NCBI RefSeq assembly: GCF_051622035.1
Contig: NC_135360.1
Span: 8,794,001 to 8,858,000, forward strand
Direction of reading: 5' to 3'
DNA from: Arctopsyche grandis
Taxonomy: Eukaryota > Arthropoda > Insecta > Trichoptera > Hydropsychidae
DNA: 64,000 nt
Each line of letters starts with the position of its first letter. Position 1 is the stretch's first letter. Below are positions 22,547-35,030 of the stretch, piece by piece. The notes under the pieces were generated by a model. The model worked only from the letters and a program-made list of their open reading frames with translations, was not told the DNA's origin and did not search any database. Both the position numbers and the translations under genes were made by a program.

Positions 22547-24708
22547 TCATGAGATTTGTTTGGACCAAATACCATTTCCGGTGTAATTATGATCTCGCTC
22601 CAATAAATATAATGTTAAACTGAGTACCTGACTTGCAGACAAATCTTTATGTTTTATTTGTGCATTTATGTATTTTTTCGGAACAACCTTCCCATCTTCT
22701 AATTTTTTAAACTTAATAATTGAATTCATCTCATCATATTTGAGAGAATTAAGTAGATCAATATCAGTCTTGATATATTCCCTAGTAAAAAATAGTTAAA
22801 TATAATAATTGGGACTAATTTTCAAGCGCTAGTGGAAGTAAAATAATTTGCGTGTACTCACAGTGGATACAGAAGTATATGAAAATTTTCAAATATATCA
22901 TAAATATCAAAGCTTTGTTCTAGATATTCCATATTAGCCACAATCACATGCAATGGTACGTGAGTCCAGTAAGGATGCCTAGTTACAAGATTCTTGATAA
23001 GGTCCGTATTATAATTTGACGGAGCATATTTAACAAGGGTTCTAACGACATCTATTCCTTTCGTTTTATCTCCAAAAGACTGCATGATCCTGTATTTGGA
23101 TAATAAAAATGGAATATATTTTGAGAAGTTTGAATTGTATTTTTAAACAATAACGTTAAATTAATTTTATAATGTAAAACGAATAAAATAAATAAAAAAA
23201 ACCTATCAAAGTCACGCCTGTTACTAATAAGTTTGTGAAGACTAGAACAGCTTTTATTCACAGAGTGTAGATTTGATATTCTTTTTGAAATTCGGTTTTT
23301 ATAATAAACCAATTTTAATATCTAAAATAAATAATATGGAAAATTAAAAATAATAAATAATTAAATAAAATTTAGTCAAAAGTTTTTTTAAGTTACTCGT
23401 GGGTTATCAAAAAAGCCTTTGAATAAATTCTGTTCCTTAAAATCTCGAATTCTTTCATGAACTGTTTCAGCAGATAGAGTAAATATTTCGGGTGATTTTC
23501 TTTGAGCCTCCTCACTTATACCTTCCATCTACAATATAAATAAACACACATATACATATATGTATATTATGCAATACAAACTAATATTGAAAAATAATAA
23601 ATACAAACTTTGAAAATTTGTTTCATTTTCAATATGGATTTATAATTAGTCTTCAATAATAGAGGACATTTTATAAAAAAATGTTTTATATCGATACCAC
23701 CTATGTCTTTTACATCACTGATAAGTTTTCTAATATTTTCAGGATTTGTCTCAAATATGAAACCATTGTCTAGGATTTTTTCTATCGGAAACATAAGCTC
23801 GTTTTCCACAAGCTGAAGAGATTCGCATATAGTTTTTAAAGATCGATGTTTAATGGCAGGATAAGTCTTGATTATCTGTTCAAATGAAACCTTCGATAAA
23901 TTGTATTTCAGTTCTAAAAATTTTTGAATTATTTCCACTCGTATTTGACCTGAAAATGAATTTAGAATCACATCAAAAACAATGAAAAAATACCATATAG
24001 AATAAAATAATACAGCTTACAAAGGGTCTTCGCATCATAGCAGGTAGTACTAGTGAGTTTATTCTGTATATCAGGATAAGCATGAAAACATTTTACTAAC
24101 TCATCCCATATTTGAATATCATTCGGTAAAATTGAACTCTTTCTCAATTCAGCAAGCGTCCTTTTGTTGATAAATGTTATGTATCTACAATAATTATGTA
24201 TTTCCGATTCTGTACTTAATATATATATATTATATTATATGTATGAAAGTTCAATAAAATACTTTGATAGTGTTGGTAGGTCAATATTCGTGAAACCACA
24301 TTCCATTAAAACAAATAGTCTCATTTTGAGAGTAAAGAAGTGAATATTAAAAATTTTGGGGTTTTTTAGGAGACAGTCTTTTCCAATTCCAAAATTAGCT
24401 AGCGTCTGTATGGCAGAGTCAACTTGTTCTTCCGATATATTTCGAATGGTGGGAAATTGTAGCATCATAGATTTTACTTTGAAAGTTGGAACGTCTAGTG
24501 TACGAAAATACAATGTATGTTTGTAACTACATCAATATTAAATACTTTAAAAATAAGTAAATAAGTGTTACATACCGAAAGTGCTTTCAAAGTATTTAAT
24601 TAGGTCTTGGTTTAAGTTTATTTGACAAAAAAGCCTTTGATGTAAAATTAAATTAAATTTTGGTAATAAAAAACACTTAAAAGTAGGCAGTTTTCTAAGG
24701 ACGAGCAT
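22547..24708 (-). CDS. mTERF-family mitochondrial transcription termination factor, paralogue B
   Basis: Eight coding exons on the - strand: 24576-24708, 24263-24494, 24021-24184, 23609-23949, 23397-23528, 23203-23321, 22862-23089, 22547-22781 (1584 nt, 527 aa). All introns are GT-AG and frame holds; all seven intron phases equal those of paralogue A, and exons 2, 4, 5 and 6 have the same lengths (232, 341, 132, 119). Shared sequence includes the C-terminal LYLLERDHNYTGNGIW against LYLMEKDQFFSGEGIW in A. The N-terminus (MLVLRKLPTFKCFLLPKFN) is basic and hydrophobic, as for mitochondrial import. AATAAA complement is at 22506. The intron 2 donor is the weak GTATTTTA. A role in mitochondrial transcription is known for the family and inferred here; assignment to mTTF or mTerf5 is open. 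Confidence 0.85.
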
Positions 24709-24834
24709 TTTTTAGCTTTGACGTTTCAGGTTATAAGATTGACATTGACATTTTAGTGCTACAAGTACAAAAAATGTTTTTTTACGCCAAGGTGTTACCA
24801 TATGAGATTGATAAATTGTTCCTACATTTGAAAC

Positions 24835-25088
24835 GGTTCGGTGATTACTAGTCAAATGTGAACCAGTCACAGGACAACCGGTCGCTCTAGATCGGTCACA
24901 CGTGATCACCCGTCACACTAAAACTGGTCACGAGAAAACTGGTCACACCCTAAAATCGGTCACGAGAAAACTGATTGACCGATTTTAGGGTGTGACCAGT
25001 TTGAGTGTGACGGCTGATCACGTGTGACCGATCTAGAGCGACCGGTTGTACTGTGACTGGTTCACATATGACTAGTAGTCCGTTTACC
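24835..25088. mobile_element. Foldback element with the 9-bp-TSD family ends
   Basis: GGTTCGGTGATTACTAGT at the left and ACTAGTAGTCCGTTTACC at the right, exact 9-bp duplication ATTTGAAAC (24826-24834, 25089-25097). The two ~120-bp arms are imperfect reverse complements meeting near 24965, rich in GGTCAC steps. Ends match the MITE family at 7781, 19447 and others but the inside differs. It lies 127 bp upstream of the ATG of mTERF paralogue B. Confidence 0.85.
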
Positions 25089-25364
25089 ATTTGAAACGTC
25101 CAAACTACACAATAAATTTACACTACATTAATCAGTTATTACATTGACGAAATCAAAGTGCGATTTTTACAAATAATAGTACAAATTGGGAGTTGGAACC
25201 AGGGCACAACCACAATATTTGGCTAGTTATGATAATTATTGGTTCGAGAAATATTATTATCGATTTGTAGTGAATAGCACACAATGTTTCAATCATGTCT
25301 CAATTCGTTTAATTTTCCAATAGGTACATTTTAAAATATACATTATACATTTTGACTCTTTATT

Positions 25365-25724
25365 ATTACCTGAAATAAGAAAAATTTGAATTGAGAGAGG
25401 ATAATAGCTTGACTTATCTTCAAAACGGGACCACCTTACGGTACAAACTCTGGGTTGATAAAGACTCAAAAAATGAACTCGTACCAAAGCATTAAGATTA
25501 GCAGTGGGGGTAGACGGTTTCGTCAGCTCCTCCTATGAATCTCACGTATACACGCATATTTGTTCCGTAAACCGTGTACCCACACTCCTAATCTTAATGC
25601 TTTAGTACGAGTTCATTTTTCGAGTCTTCATCAACTTAGAGTTTGTGCCATAAGGTGGACTTGTTTTGAAGATAGTTCACGCTATTATCCTCTCTCAATT
25701 AAAAAATTCTTATTTCAGGTAATA
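25365..25724. mobile_element. Foldback element, ~150-bp arms
   Basis: Arms at about 25365-25515 and 25568-25724 are near reverse complements (ATTACCTGAAATAAG outside, TAATCTTAATGCTTTAGTAC / GTACCAAAGCATTAAGATTA inside) around a ~50-bp spacer. The look-alike reading frames on the two strands come from this symmetry. No clear target duplication. Confidence 0.65.
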
Positions 25725-25758
25725 GCCTACCTAACAAAAACCTATCCTTTGTTTAAAT

Positions 25759-26331
25759 GGTAATTGGATTATTATGCAAATTGCGATCGCCCAAAAGAAA
25801 AATTTTGCCACGAAAATCGTGAATACGGAATATTTGGCACTCGAGTTCTCGTTAATATGATAGTGTTAACGTACACTCGGATTAGGCCGAGTAGCATCCC
25901 AGAGACTGTATGACCGTTATAATTGGTTTCGAGGATTATCTCCCCCGAATGCACTTAGCTGGGGTAGCGGTCTCATTCCGGTAGAATTCTCAGAACCAAC
26001 AGTGGTAGCGTGGGACACTTCCGTGGCACATCTAGTACGTGACCATAACAATAGGTAAACAAATCGGACGTCGAAGATGCCCTGAGAGACCTGCCCCTTA
26101 TAAGGCTATATCAGGACTTTCTGGACGGAGCACTGCCAGTGCGTGTATCTCCTTAATCACCAATAAATGCTGTGACACGACTTTGGCCTTTTACTTGGAT
26201 CCTCTACCCACCCCTACGCAACAATAGTTATCATTAGTATAATATAATGAACTTTTTGGCTGCCAGATGTTGCGTTATAAAGATATTAGTGACTTTTGGG
26301 CGAGCGCTTTGTGGGCAATAATCACCGAACC
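25759..26331. mobile_element. MITE, 9-bp-TSD family (copy 3), interrupted by an LTR
   Basis: Begins GGTAATTGGATTATTATGC and ends AATAATCACCGAACC; flanks GTTTAAAT / GTTTAAGT agree in 7 of 8. Inner homology to copy 1 is split at 25863/26224 by the solo LTR. Confidence 0.75.
25864..26223 (+). mobile_element. Solo LTR with 4-bp target duplication
   Basis: TGTTAACG...CTACGCAACA, 360 bp, exact ATAG on both sides (25860-25863, 26224-26227). Contains CTTATAAGG (TATA-like) and CAATAAATG. Same family as 20019-21281. Family assignment (gypsy or BEL type) cannot be made without the internal region. Confidence 0.8.
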
Positions 26332-27396
26332 GTTTAAGTCCCTTACTTCATTGTAAATCAACAAATAAGTCTCAACTTCTTCCAATAGAATTTTAAATTG
26401 TCTTTTAATTTTTTTTATATTTCATTTAAAAATATGAAAGTCAATATTATTTTCAAAATTCACAATCGTAATTGAGATCGATCAAATTGCACGACCGTTT
26501 GGGAACCATCGATCTACATACATACAGTCTACACTTTTTTTTTATTACATACCTCCTTTACGTTTTACTTATGATTACAATTCAGGAAAAAGTTTGCCTC
26601 TTATCCGATCGTTTTCATACTTTGCCATATTGCTCATTTTGGTCATCAATATAAGTAAATGGATCCTCCACCATTACGATGGTGCAAAAATATCGTGTAA
26701 GATGCGTTTGATATCTGCCCGGCGAGATAGTCGTTAACGTTTATCCATCGTTTGTTTATTAGTTTTAAGCATAGATGGCGGTAGTAACATATAATTATTG
26801 TTTTTATTCAAAATAATAATTTTATATACAAATTATAGAAGAGATATGTTGAAAAACTTTTTTTATTAAGATTTTTTTACGGATTTTAAAACTTAATTAT
26901 TTTCTAATTGTTTTATGTATTGATTCACTCTAATAGCTTTTTATTTTTTGATATATTAAAACCGCAGTTTTCGTAGATGGCAACGACACTTCCGCATACA
27001 CATGTATGTATGTATTTCATTGAATTGTACAAGATTCCAGGGGCGCAAGCGTAAATGAAATGCGATTTATTGTGCACATCGGTGCCTGCTGTCGTGTTTC
27101 GTACCATGTATTTTAACAAAACGTTCGAAACGAGTCCATATAGACTAAAATCCAAAAGATAAGTCTGATTTTCAATAATTTTCGTAATAAATCCGTAACA
27201 GTAGTGAGTGGATAGAAGTGGGTTTTCGTCGCAGCCCTCTGCACTATCGATTTCCGCATCCGGCCTTATTATAAACACAATACTCAATCGTAAGCGACTA
27301 CTATTCCAAGTTCTTCCTAAAATAATAGTAGCAAAATTCAAAAGAATGTGCCAAAATCGTCGTAGCGATCATCGATGTTGAAAAATCACAGATAAC

Positions 27397-28254
27397 ATGA
27401 AGTCTGTGGCGCTCAGCGTTTGGATATTCATAAATTTAATATGTTTCGGTATGTGTGGATACTTTTATCTGATATGGTCTCAATATTGGATGAATTTGGA
27501 ACGACAGAGGTTGTTTTCGAAGCCAGCTACCAAACAAGAGCGCAGCAGAAATTCCGAACCATTTTATTATGTCGAAAATCCACCCCTGAACTATCAACGT
27601 AATTACAATAAGAATTTCCCAGTGAAAAACACTACCGATTTTCAATATCAAAGTGTTCATAACAAAAGCGCTCAACATGTACTGGTCAGTGGTTATGATA
27701 AGTTTCTGATGCTGAAGAAGAGTAGATCGAAAAAGCAAATCAATGTTATTAAAAGAAATGGTGGAAGGCCGCGATTTCCAAATCTAGAGCGATCTTTTAT
27801 CGAAATGGATTCTAGAAAGTATCAATGTGATGTTGCAAAACCTGAAACGTGCATGTCCAAAGTGGAAGAGTACAAATCTTTGATTCTGAAAGAATTCAGA
27901 AGGATTCTGATGGACGAAGGGAACATTTTGAAAGCGATCAGTTCAAGTAATCCTTACAATGTTCAATACAACGCAACGAAACATGGAAACTACAAAGAAA
28001 AGGATAGTAAAGAATTACTATGTGAATTAAAAAATAAAAATATTAGAACTATAACAGGCTTGGATGCTCCATTTGCAGCTTTGGGTTTTGGAAAAAGAAT
28101 TCCAAACTTACCTTTATTGAAAAATAATTTCTATAATAGTTGTGCAATTGTTGCAAGCTCCGGAGCACTGCTTGGTTCAAATCTAGGAGATTTTATAGGT
28201 AAATATTTATAAAGTAACCTTTTATAAAATCCAATACATATTTATTACTTATAT

Positions 28255-28334
<80 letters not shown>

Positions 28335-29048
28335 CAGATTCGCATGATTTGGTTCTTCGGTTCAACCACGCACCGACGCAGAATTTCACCCAAGATGTTG
28401 GTTCAAAAACAAATATTCGAGTTGTGAACTCTCAAGTGATAACCAAGAAGGAATTCAAATTCCTCATGTCCAAAATCTACAAGAATATATCTATCCTAGG
28501 ATGGGATCCGAGCAATTATACATCAACACTATTTCAATGGTATCAAAGACCGGACTTCAACTTGTTTCCTGATTATAAACGGTTTATGAGGAGAAATCCT
28601 AATGCAGACTTTCATATTCTGAATCCAAGATCGTTGTGGGAGATTTGGGATTTTGTACAATCAAATTCGCCGTATAGATTGAGAAGAAATCCACCATCGT
28701 CTGGCTTTCTAGGTATGTATATTATGAAATGGACAATATAGCACCAAATTCAATGTACATACATAACTTTTTTTAATGTAAAATTGATTATATTTTAATT
28801 TTTCAGGTTTAGCTATATTATTACCTCGCTGTTCGTTCGTAGATGTATTTGAATATGTGCCATCAGCTCGACTCACAAACCGTTGCCACTACTATGATAA
28901 GCAAGACGATGCTGCCTGTACATTTGGAGTGTGGCATCCGTTAGCGGCTGAAAAATTGATTGCATACCGTATGAACAGTGCGACTGACTTCACAGTTTTT
29001 CAGGCTGGCTATCTAAGGATACAAGGATACCAGCATTTAGACTGTTAG
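27397..29048 (+). CDS. ST6Gal: Beta-galactoside alpha-2,6-sialyltransferase (ST6Gal, GT29)
   Basis: Coding exons 27397-28198, 28338-28712 and 28807-29048 (1419 nt, 472 aa). Introns are GT-AG with phase 1. A type II Golgi anchor (about residues 4-26, WIFINLICFGMCGYFYLIW) follows a short N-terminus, then a long Lys/Arg/Asn-rich stem to about residue 150. Sialylmotif L spans about 249-297 (CAIVASSGALLGSNLGDFID, then RFNHAPTQ); S about 385-411 (NPPSSGFLGLAILLPRC); motif III is CHYYD at 419-423; VS is HPLAAE at 436-441. Cys249 and Cys401 are the expected disulfide pair. The enzyme moves sialic acid from CMP-Neu5Ac to terminal galactose or GalNAc of glycans in the Golgi; insects usually have one such gene. 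The first intron falls inside motif L and is mostly (TA)n. No damage is seen. Confidence 0.93.
28257..28330. repeat. (TA)n microsatellite in ST6Gal intron 1
   Basis: About 37 TA units fill half of the 139-bp intron and run up to ATTTCAG, so the usual pyrimidine tract is nearly absent. Confidence 0.9.
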
Positions 29049-29420
29049 ATATATTCATTTAATACACTTTTACATTTGGAAACAAATTTAAAACTGAAAC
29101 GATTATACATAGATATTCGAAATCGACTGCAGAACTTTTAGATATTATTTTTATTATGTATTATGTATTGTGTAAAAATATACTTGTTATAGTAAATATG
29201 GTAAAAGAGTGCATTTGTATCGCCATATTCTTGGCTTAGCAATATTCAAGAACTAGACATGGAAAATATATATATTCATACTTAATAGATGAATATATAT
29301 ACATTTATAAGAATTTCTTGTAGATTCTTTTGCTTAATTAAAAAGATGGATGTATAATACAAAATGTATTTATTGCTTGTCTTTTTTAAATTTTCTACTT
29401 AAAAAATAAAAATTTAATGT
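29049..29420 (+). terminator. ST6Gal: ST6Gal 3' flank
   Basis: AT-rich DNA after the stop; the first clear AATAAA is at about 29405-29410. No other feature. Confidence 0.3.
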
Positions 29421-32400
29421 CCTTATTCTATTGAGTAAAAAATAAAAATGTGATAAAGTGTATTTAGAGCACAAAAATTTAAAACATTATATAATTATTA
29501 AAGAATATTTAGCTTCAAAAGCAAAAAAATGGAATGTTTCAATATTTGTTTAATTATACCAAAATTGAAAACAAACTGAAAGAATACTACTTTTAATTAC
29601 ATTTGAATTGTTACAAATGAAAACAACGACATAATTATGTATGCATTTCTATATTATAATAATATAATCTACTTTGTATAATCAATATTTGAACGTGTTC
29701 AATGTGTGAATGCTAAGATTCAATTCTAATGGCCAAGTATACACAAATATAAATATTATTATGTATCTCGTGCACAATGTAATGAGACAATATTTAGTTT
29801 AAATTTGGTTACGATATCGACGATATGGCTTTTGAGAATAATATCTGATTACAAAAATAAACAGAATTTTATTTGCCACCCTTTCAATGAATTAATCTCT
29901 AATTAAAACATGAATTTAGTTATTTTTGATTAATATATCATTTACTTGAACAAAAATCTCAATTGAAATCCTGAAAAGTATACAGTCGGTAAAGCAGTTA
30001 GAATATGATAGTAGTTTGAGACTCGACTTGATTTTGTTTATTTTTATTGTACACAGATGTCTCAATATAGTTCACCGGCAAAATATGAAAATTTCCATTG
30101 AAATTTCCTAAAACCCATATTCGTATTCAATCGCTGGCGTCTGGTTCGGTGCGTTACGTGTAACTTATTATCCCAGCATCCTGAAAAGGAATCTCATCAA
30201 CGACGGCGAGTAGTGAAGTTTTTGCGTTTGAAAAATCCTAGAAAGGGCACGCACGCGCACATCACGCCGCGAAAGCGCGATCAGCTGATCGACTACATCA
30301 AGTGACGCGTCGCGAGACCTGCAAGCCTCAATTCGGAAATCGTCATCAACAATCGCAGCATACTTTCGCGACATAAATGTACACGTCAACATAGAAATTG
30401 TGCAAAATATCGAAACGTCATTCGCGCAAGACGGATCGATACACACGGTTGTACGCGCGCCCTTGTCATGTTTACGATTTGGTGTCGTTTAAAATCGATA
30501 TGTTTCCATCCGAAAAACTCATGCGTGTCACCAGATGTTGAAACGCGCGCTATCGATCAATCCTATAATTGATTTTAAAGATGTATTGCACGACCATGAA
30601 CGAATCCACACACCTGCACGCTGGCATAAGTGACATTAATTATTGTTTATGCATTCCCGTGCAAATTCAACTACGATCGCGAATTTCAGCAAAATAAATC
30701 AGACGCAGTCGAAATTTTCTCAATCGATATTGTAGTGTGCAAAATAAAAAAATAAAGGAAAAATATTGCGTGTTTCGACCAAATCGATATTTTGACAGTT
30801 GCACTCGAAATGCACATAACCTCAATATGCGACGTTTGGAATTTCATTGTGTTTTGTCGGTTAATTTGTTTCTAAATATGTACATTTTTTATTTGTATTG
30901 CTGAAATTGTTACCGCACGACGTAGAAATGCGAATAGATACTTTTGTTTTATTGTGTTCGCAAATAATAATAGCATCCGCCAAAAGCGAACGTCATCAAT
31001 TGTTTGGCCGTAATGCGCGCATTCTCAACACTGATTTTTTCCGTGGATACAATTTTATAATTGACGTTTTTAAATTATTGATTGTGGTTTTTTAATTATT
31101 AATTCCATATTTTCTAATAAATGTGAACGGCGATCAATGTAGAACGAGCACTTTAAAACCGTGGCGTGCAATTTTACTGCAAAAAAAAAAACCCAGGCCG
31201 CATATAGGAGTATAACAGAATATCTAATTTAGGAAATATCAAATGAAATGTCTTTTATTTTTTATATTAAATTACTTCTCTAATTGCTTTATTACGAGAT
31301 AGTCTGCATTTTTTCACAAAAATATCTCCCCTACTTCATTTCCATACAATTATGCAAATATTATAATATTTTATTAGATTATTTTGGTCGCACAAAAATT
31401 CTTTTCGCAGTAAAATTAATTATGTAGTAATTGACTATGTTGTCGTATAATACAATATACATAGATAGGTACATATTTAATAAGCTCATTTTTTATATCC
31501 CATATATTTTCTCTATATACAATACTCAGCTTTGTCCGGACTCATTTCGAATTTTTTTTTACATATTAAAAACTGCAAATCCGTTTCTTATTAAAAATAC
31601 ATAATTAATAAATTATTAAGTAAGCACGCTATCTATTTTTAATTTCCAGTCTTCGTCATTTAGCTCATGTGAAATCTTACTATATTGTTTATATGTATGT
31701 ATATGTAGATATAATTTAAAACGTATTTAACTCGAGTTATATGGCTTCATAACCATAGACAAAGTTGCTCTTTATATGTACCTATTCAGATATTCAATAA
31801 TTTTTGTACTGATCGTGAGATTCAATAATGGATAATTCCATTAAAATAAATATAATTGCTTTCTAATTTAGCAAAGGTTCTGCCTAAGGATATAATCGCT
31901 AAAAAAAAATGTCCCATCCGTATTGAATTTGATGTGACAATTTACCGATTGCATTCTCGCCGTAATTGTTACGCGATTTTGGATTTAATGGCGTCTTTAA
32001 TTTCGCGAGCCGCAGTTTTAGAGCCAGGCGTCAATTAACTAATGTCGATACGTGCGTGTCGGTGTGTGAGCGTATTGTTCAATTTATATGCATTTTCATA
32101 GAGCAGATTGTCACGGTCGTATTTTTTCGCATGTAGATCTCTTCGACCGTTGCTAGTAATTAACGTGCATCGCGAAGCCGTAACGAAAATTGTCTTTTGA
32201 AAAAAAGCGAATTCGATATGTTCTGAACAGTTCGCGGAAAATGACTCAGTAGTGCAGTGCAAAAAGACGCCGAGAAGAAAATTCAAGAGGTTGCCTTCCG
32301 AAGAAAAGCCGCAAAGATGTGAGTCCATTCGATGTTTTCTTATTTTTGCATGCCTTTCAGCATTTTCCTTTTTCAGCCCTCGCATATTTGTGTGGGCGGA

Positions 32401-33780
32401 ATGGAATTTTTGTGCAATGTTTATTGTTTCGTGTCCGGTATTTTATTTAGGGGTAGGTATTTTGTTCGCCAGAATGCGTACAACTTAATTACATATTATG
32501 ATGATGTTATATTCGGAATTGTGTAATGTACATACATACAATATATGTATTGTAGTATGCGGTCTCCCAGATTATGCAATGACGCTTACATAATTATTGA
32601 TCGCACCGTCGACTGTAATACGTAAAATGATGGAATTTATGAATTCGTAATATGAATGATCCATGAAATTATCATTTTTTTTTAATTTCACTTTTGTTTT
32701 ACATTTTTGTTCACGGCTTATTTGTTTCGTAAAATTTGAAATATTAATTTTTTATTGTAATTTGACCAACATTTATAGAATTTGGAATAATTTTTGTACA
32801 TGTAAGTACATGCAAATAACCTGCCTAATATATTTTAAAGGACAATTTAAACAACGCTCTGGATACTGTGCAGGTAGATCTACCTTATATACATATGTAT
32901 GATATGTAGATTGGGTTATGCAAGTGAAGCTGCTCAAGTTGAATGCATGTCGTATATGTTCTATTTCTTTCGTTTTTCTATTTCCGAGTATAAAAGTACT
33001 CTCATGTATATATATAAGTATGTATTCCCAACTCTTATTTGAAGCAAGTGAACTTGCTTGGCAACTCGAGTTCTTATTTTACTTTAAATATTCCATACTA
33101 ACCCGCTCCACTACTTACGTCATGAAAAATCATCTTAATGTCGCAATATTTTAAGTCTACTTTAAATATTTTCTAGATATCACGATTTTTCATTATATAT
33201 TAGATTGTTTTGATGTGTCCTTCGAATATTTATTTCATGGATGATCATTATTTATGAATATTTGGCAATGGCACAAACATATATATTATATATAATATAC
33301 ATATGTACTAACTATATACGGTGAAAAGCCGTTTTTTTTACAAAGTGCGCGACATCAACCTATTGATTTTTGAAAGTATGTGATTCAAAGAAATATGGTT
33401 CGTTTTATATGTGTACATTTAGAACTATATATACATATTTAGGTTGACGGGAATAAAGAAAAATTGCTTTTTTCCGGAGAAAGATTAAAAATTTTGTTAC
33501 GAATTTTTCTTCAGGGATTTTTTAGTTAGAACTCTTTGATGTATAGATAATTGGTTGTAAACTCGTTTTAATTTTATAAATTGTTCTGAACAAAAGCCAG
33601 TTTTTATTAGTCTGAAATTTTGTTACTTTATAAGTAAGCGTTTTTGCTAAAACTAGGTGTCTCATATTTGTAATGCGGAATTTAACGATACCAATTTCTG
33701 CGAATCACTCTGTATATCGACAACGCTTTCAACTTTTTGTTTCTTGAAATATGCACTTCAGCGTTGATAAGACTGTATCC
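29421..33780. other. Non-coding stretch with CpG-rich islands
   Basis: No supported coding exon. Blocks at 30120-30600 and 31960-32320 are richer in CpG than the flanks. At 32317 a donor-like GAT|GTGAGT follows a purine-rich stretch (32230-32317) that could be a 5' non-coding exon. Short frames on both strands here are unsupported. Confidence 0.35.
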
Positions 33781-33839
33781 TTGTACGAGTGGAACACGTC
33801 TATCTGTTTAGGCATCTAGAGATTTACGTATTTACGACT

Positions 33840-34166
33840 CGAATCCCAGCTTTGACCCAGTTTCGGGTCGCAACAAGGGGGAAAAAAATGGAAAGAGAGA
33901 CGTTGGAGGCGGAAAATGAAGGCGCGCAAGACGATAAGGCGGTCGCCCAGGGCGGCGTTAAACGTCGGCCAAGAATCGCATACAGACGATGGCTTTTTCG
34001 AGCCTTTTCCTTCGGTGCAAAAGCGCAAACCGCTCGTTACGACCCGTTTGTGTTAACGGGAAAGGGGACGAGAATGGAAAGGGTGTCTTTTGTGTGTCAT
34101 CTGGTTCGAGCAAACGACCCCTCCACTCTCCTCTCGTTCCAGGAAATGTTCAACCGATGGCTCTAA
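33840..34166 (+). other. GC-rich island with an open frame
   Basis: A frame stays open from 33789 to 34166 (Arg/Glu/Ala rich; motif KRRPRIAYRRW). Base composition is far richer than the flanks, so few stops are expected by chance. No family is recognised. It may be a promoter/CpG block or an exon; I favour the first. Confidence 0.2.
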
Positions 34167-34570
34167 TGAATCCTCTTGCGCAATCTCTTATAAGTGGCGA
34201 TGTGCTTAAAAATGCATAATATTCAAGTTTGTGTCGCACTAAAGGCTTATTTCAATAGAATGTTTTTTTTTCATTATTTCCTAACGGAGAAAGATGATAT
34301 ATTTCTTAAATTACATATATGTACATAGAAGTTTAAAATATGCAGTTCGAATTATATAGTATATTTTCGAATTATAATTTTTTCACGAAACAAAAGAAAT
34401 TAGTTTTCATTGTATGAAGAAAATTTATTTTTGTTGTTGTTTTTAAATTTAAATACTGCTTTTAATTACTTCGCTTCTTAAATATCGCGAATTCTTTTAA
34501 ATAATATTCACATACATATGTTTATGGAAATAAATTTTATAAATTAAGTCGCTACAAGTACACATTGTAT

Positions 34571-35030
34571 CAGCGTAGTGCACTGGTAGAGCTATTGCAT
34601 ACTAGTAGAGAGGTCGTGGGTTCAAAACCCGGCCAAATATGCTGCTGGTGGGGTATTATGGCTATTAAAACAGAAATCGACCGACCGTCTTCTCTTGGAT
34701 TTTTATGCCTCTTTGTTTTGATAGATCCAATAAATCAATATCCTCCCCCTTAGTTTCTCGCTAATCGGAATTATTAGAATCTCGAATTTGTTGAACCTTA
34801 TAAAAATATGCTACCTACATAGTGTAAATTTGCTGTGCATCGAAAAATTTGCTGATTTTCCATAGATGTCTCTATTGTATTTTATGTCGTCCAATTTTTG
34901 AAAATTTTTTTTAGTAATTGTGTACAAAAATAATCTAACTATACACATATGCCGCCTTGGGGTAATTACTCTCATGGCACATTGTATGTATGTATGTAAT
35001 ATAATAACATAAAATAAATATAAATAAACT
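34571..35030 (+). mobile_element. tRNA-derived SINE, group 1
   Basis: The tRNA-like head has an A box (TAGTGCACTGGTAGAGC) and a B box (GGGTTCAAAACCC). The body has ATCCAATAAATCAATATCCT and CCCCTTAGT, then the CATAGATGTCTCT core, a CCTTGGGGTAATTACTC tail and an AT-rich end. The reverse copy is at 45437-45912. Confidence 0.75.

Noticed and set aside
25293-25763. Two similar proteins on opposite strands
   Set aside because: They come from the two arms of a foldback element, not from paired genes.
34571-34645. tRNA gene
   Set aside because: A and B boxes are present but the arms do not close into a tRNA and the unit continues into a repeated body; it is a SINE head.
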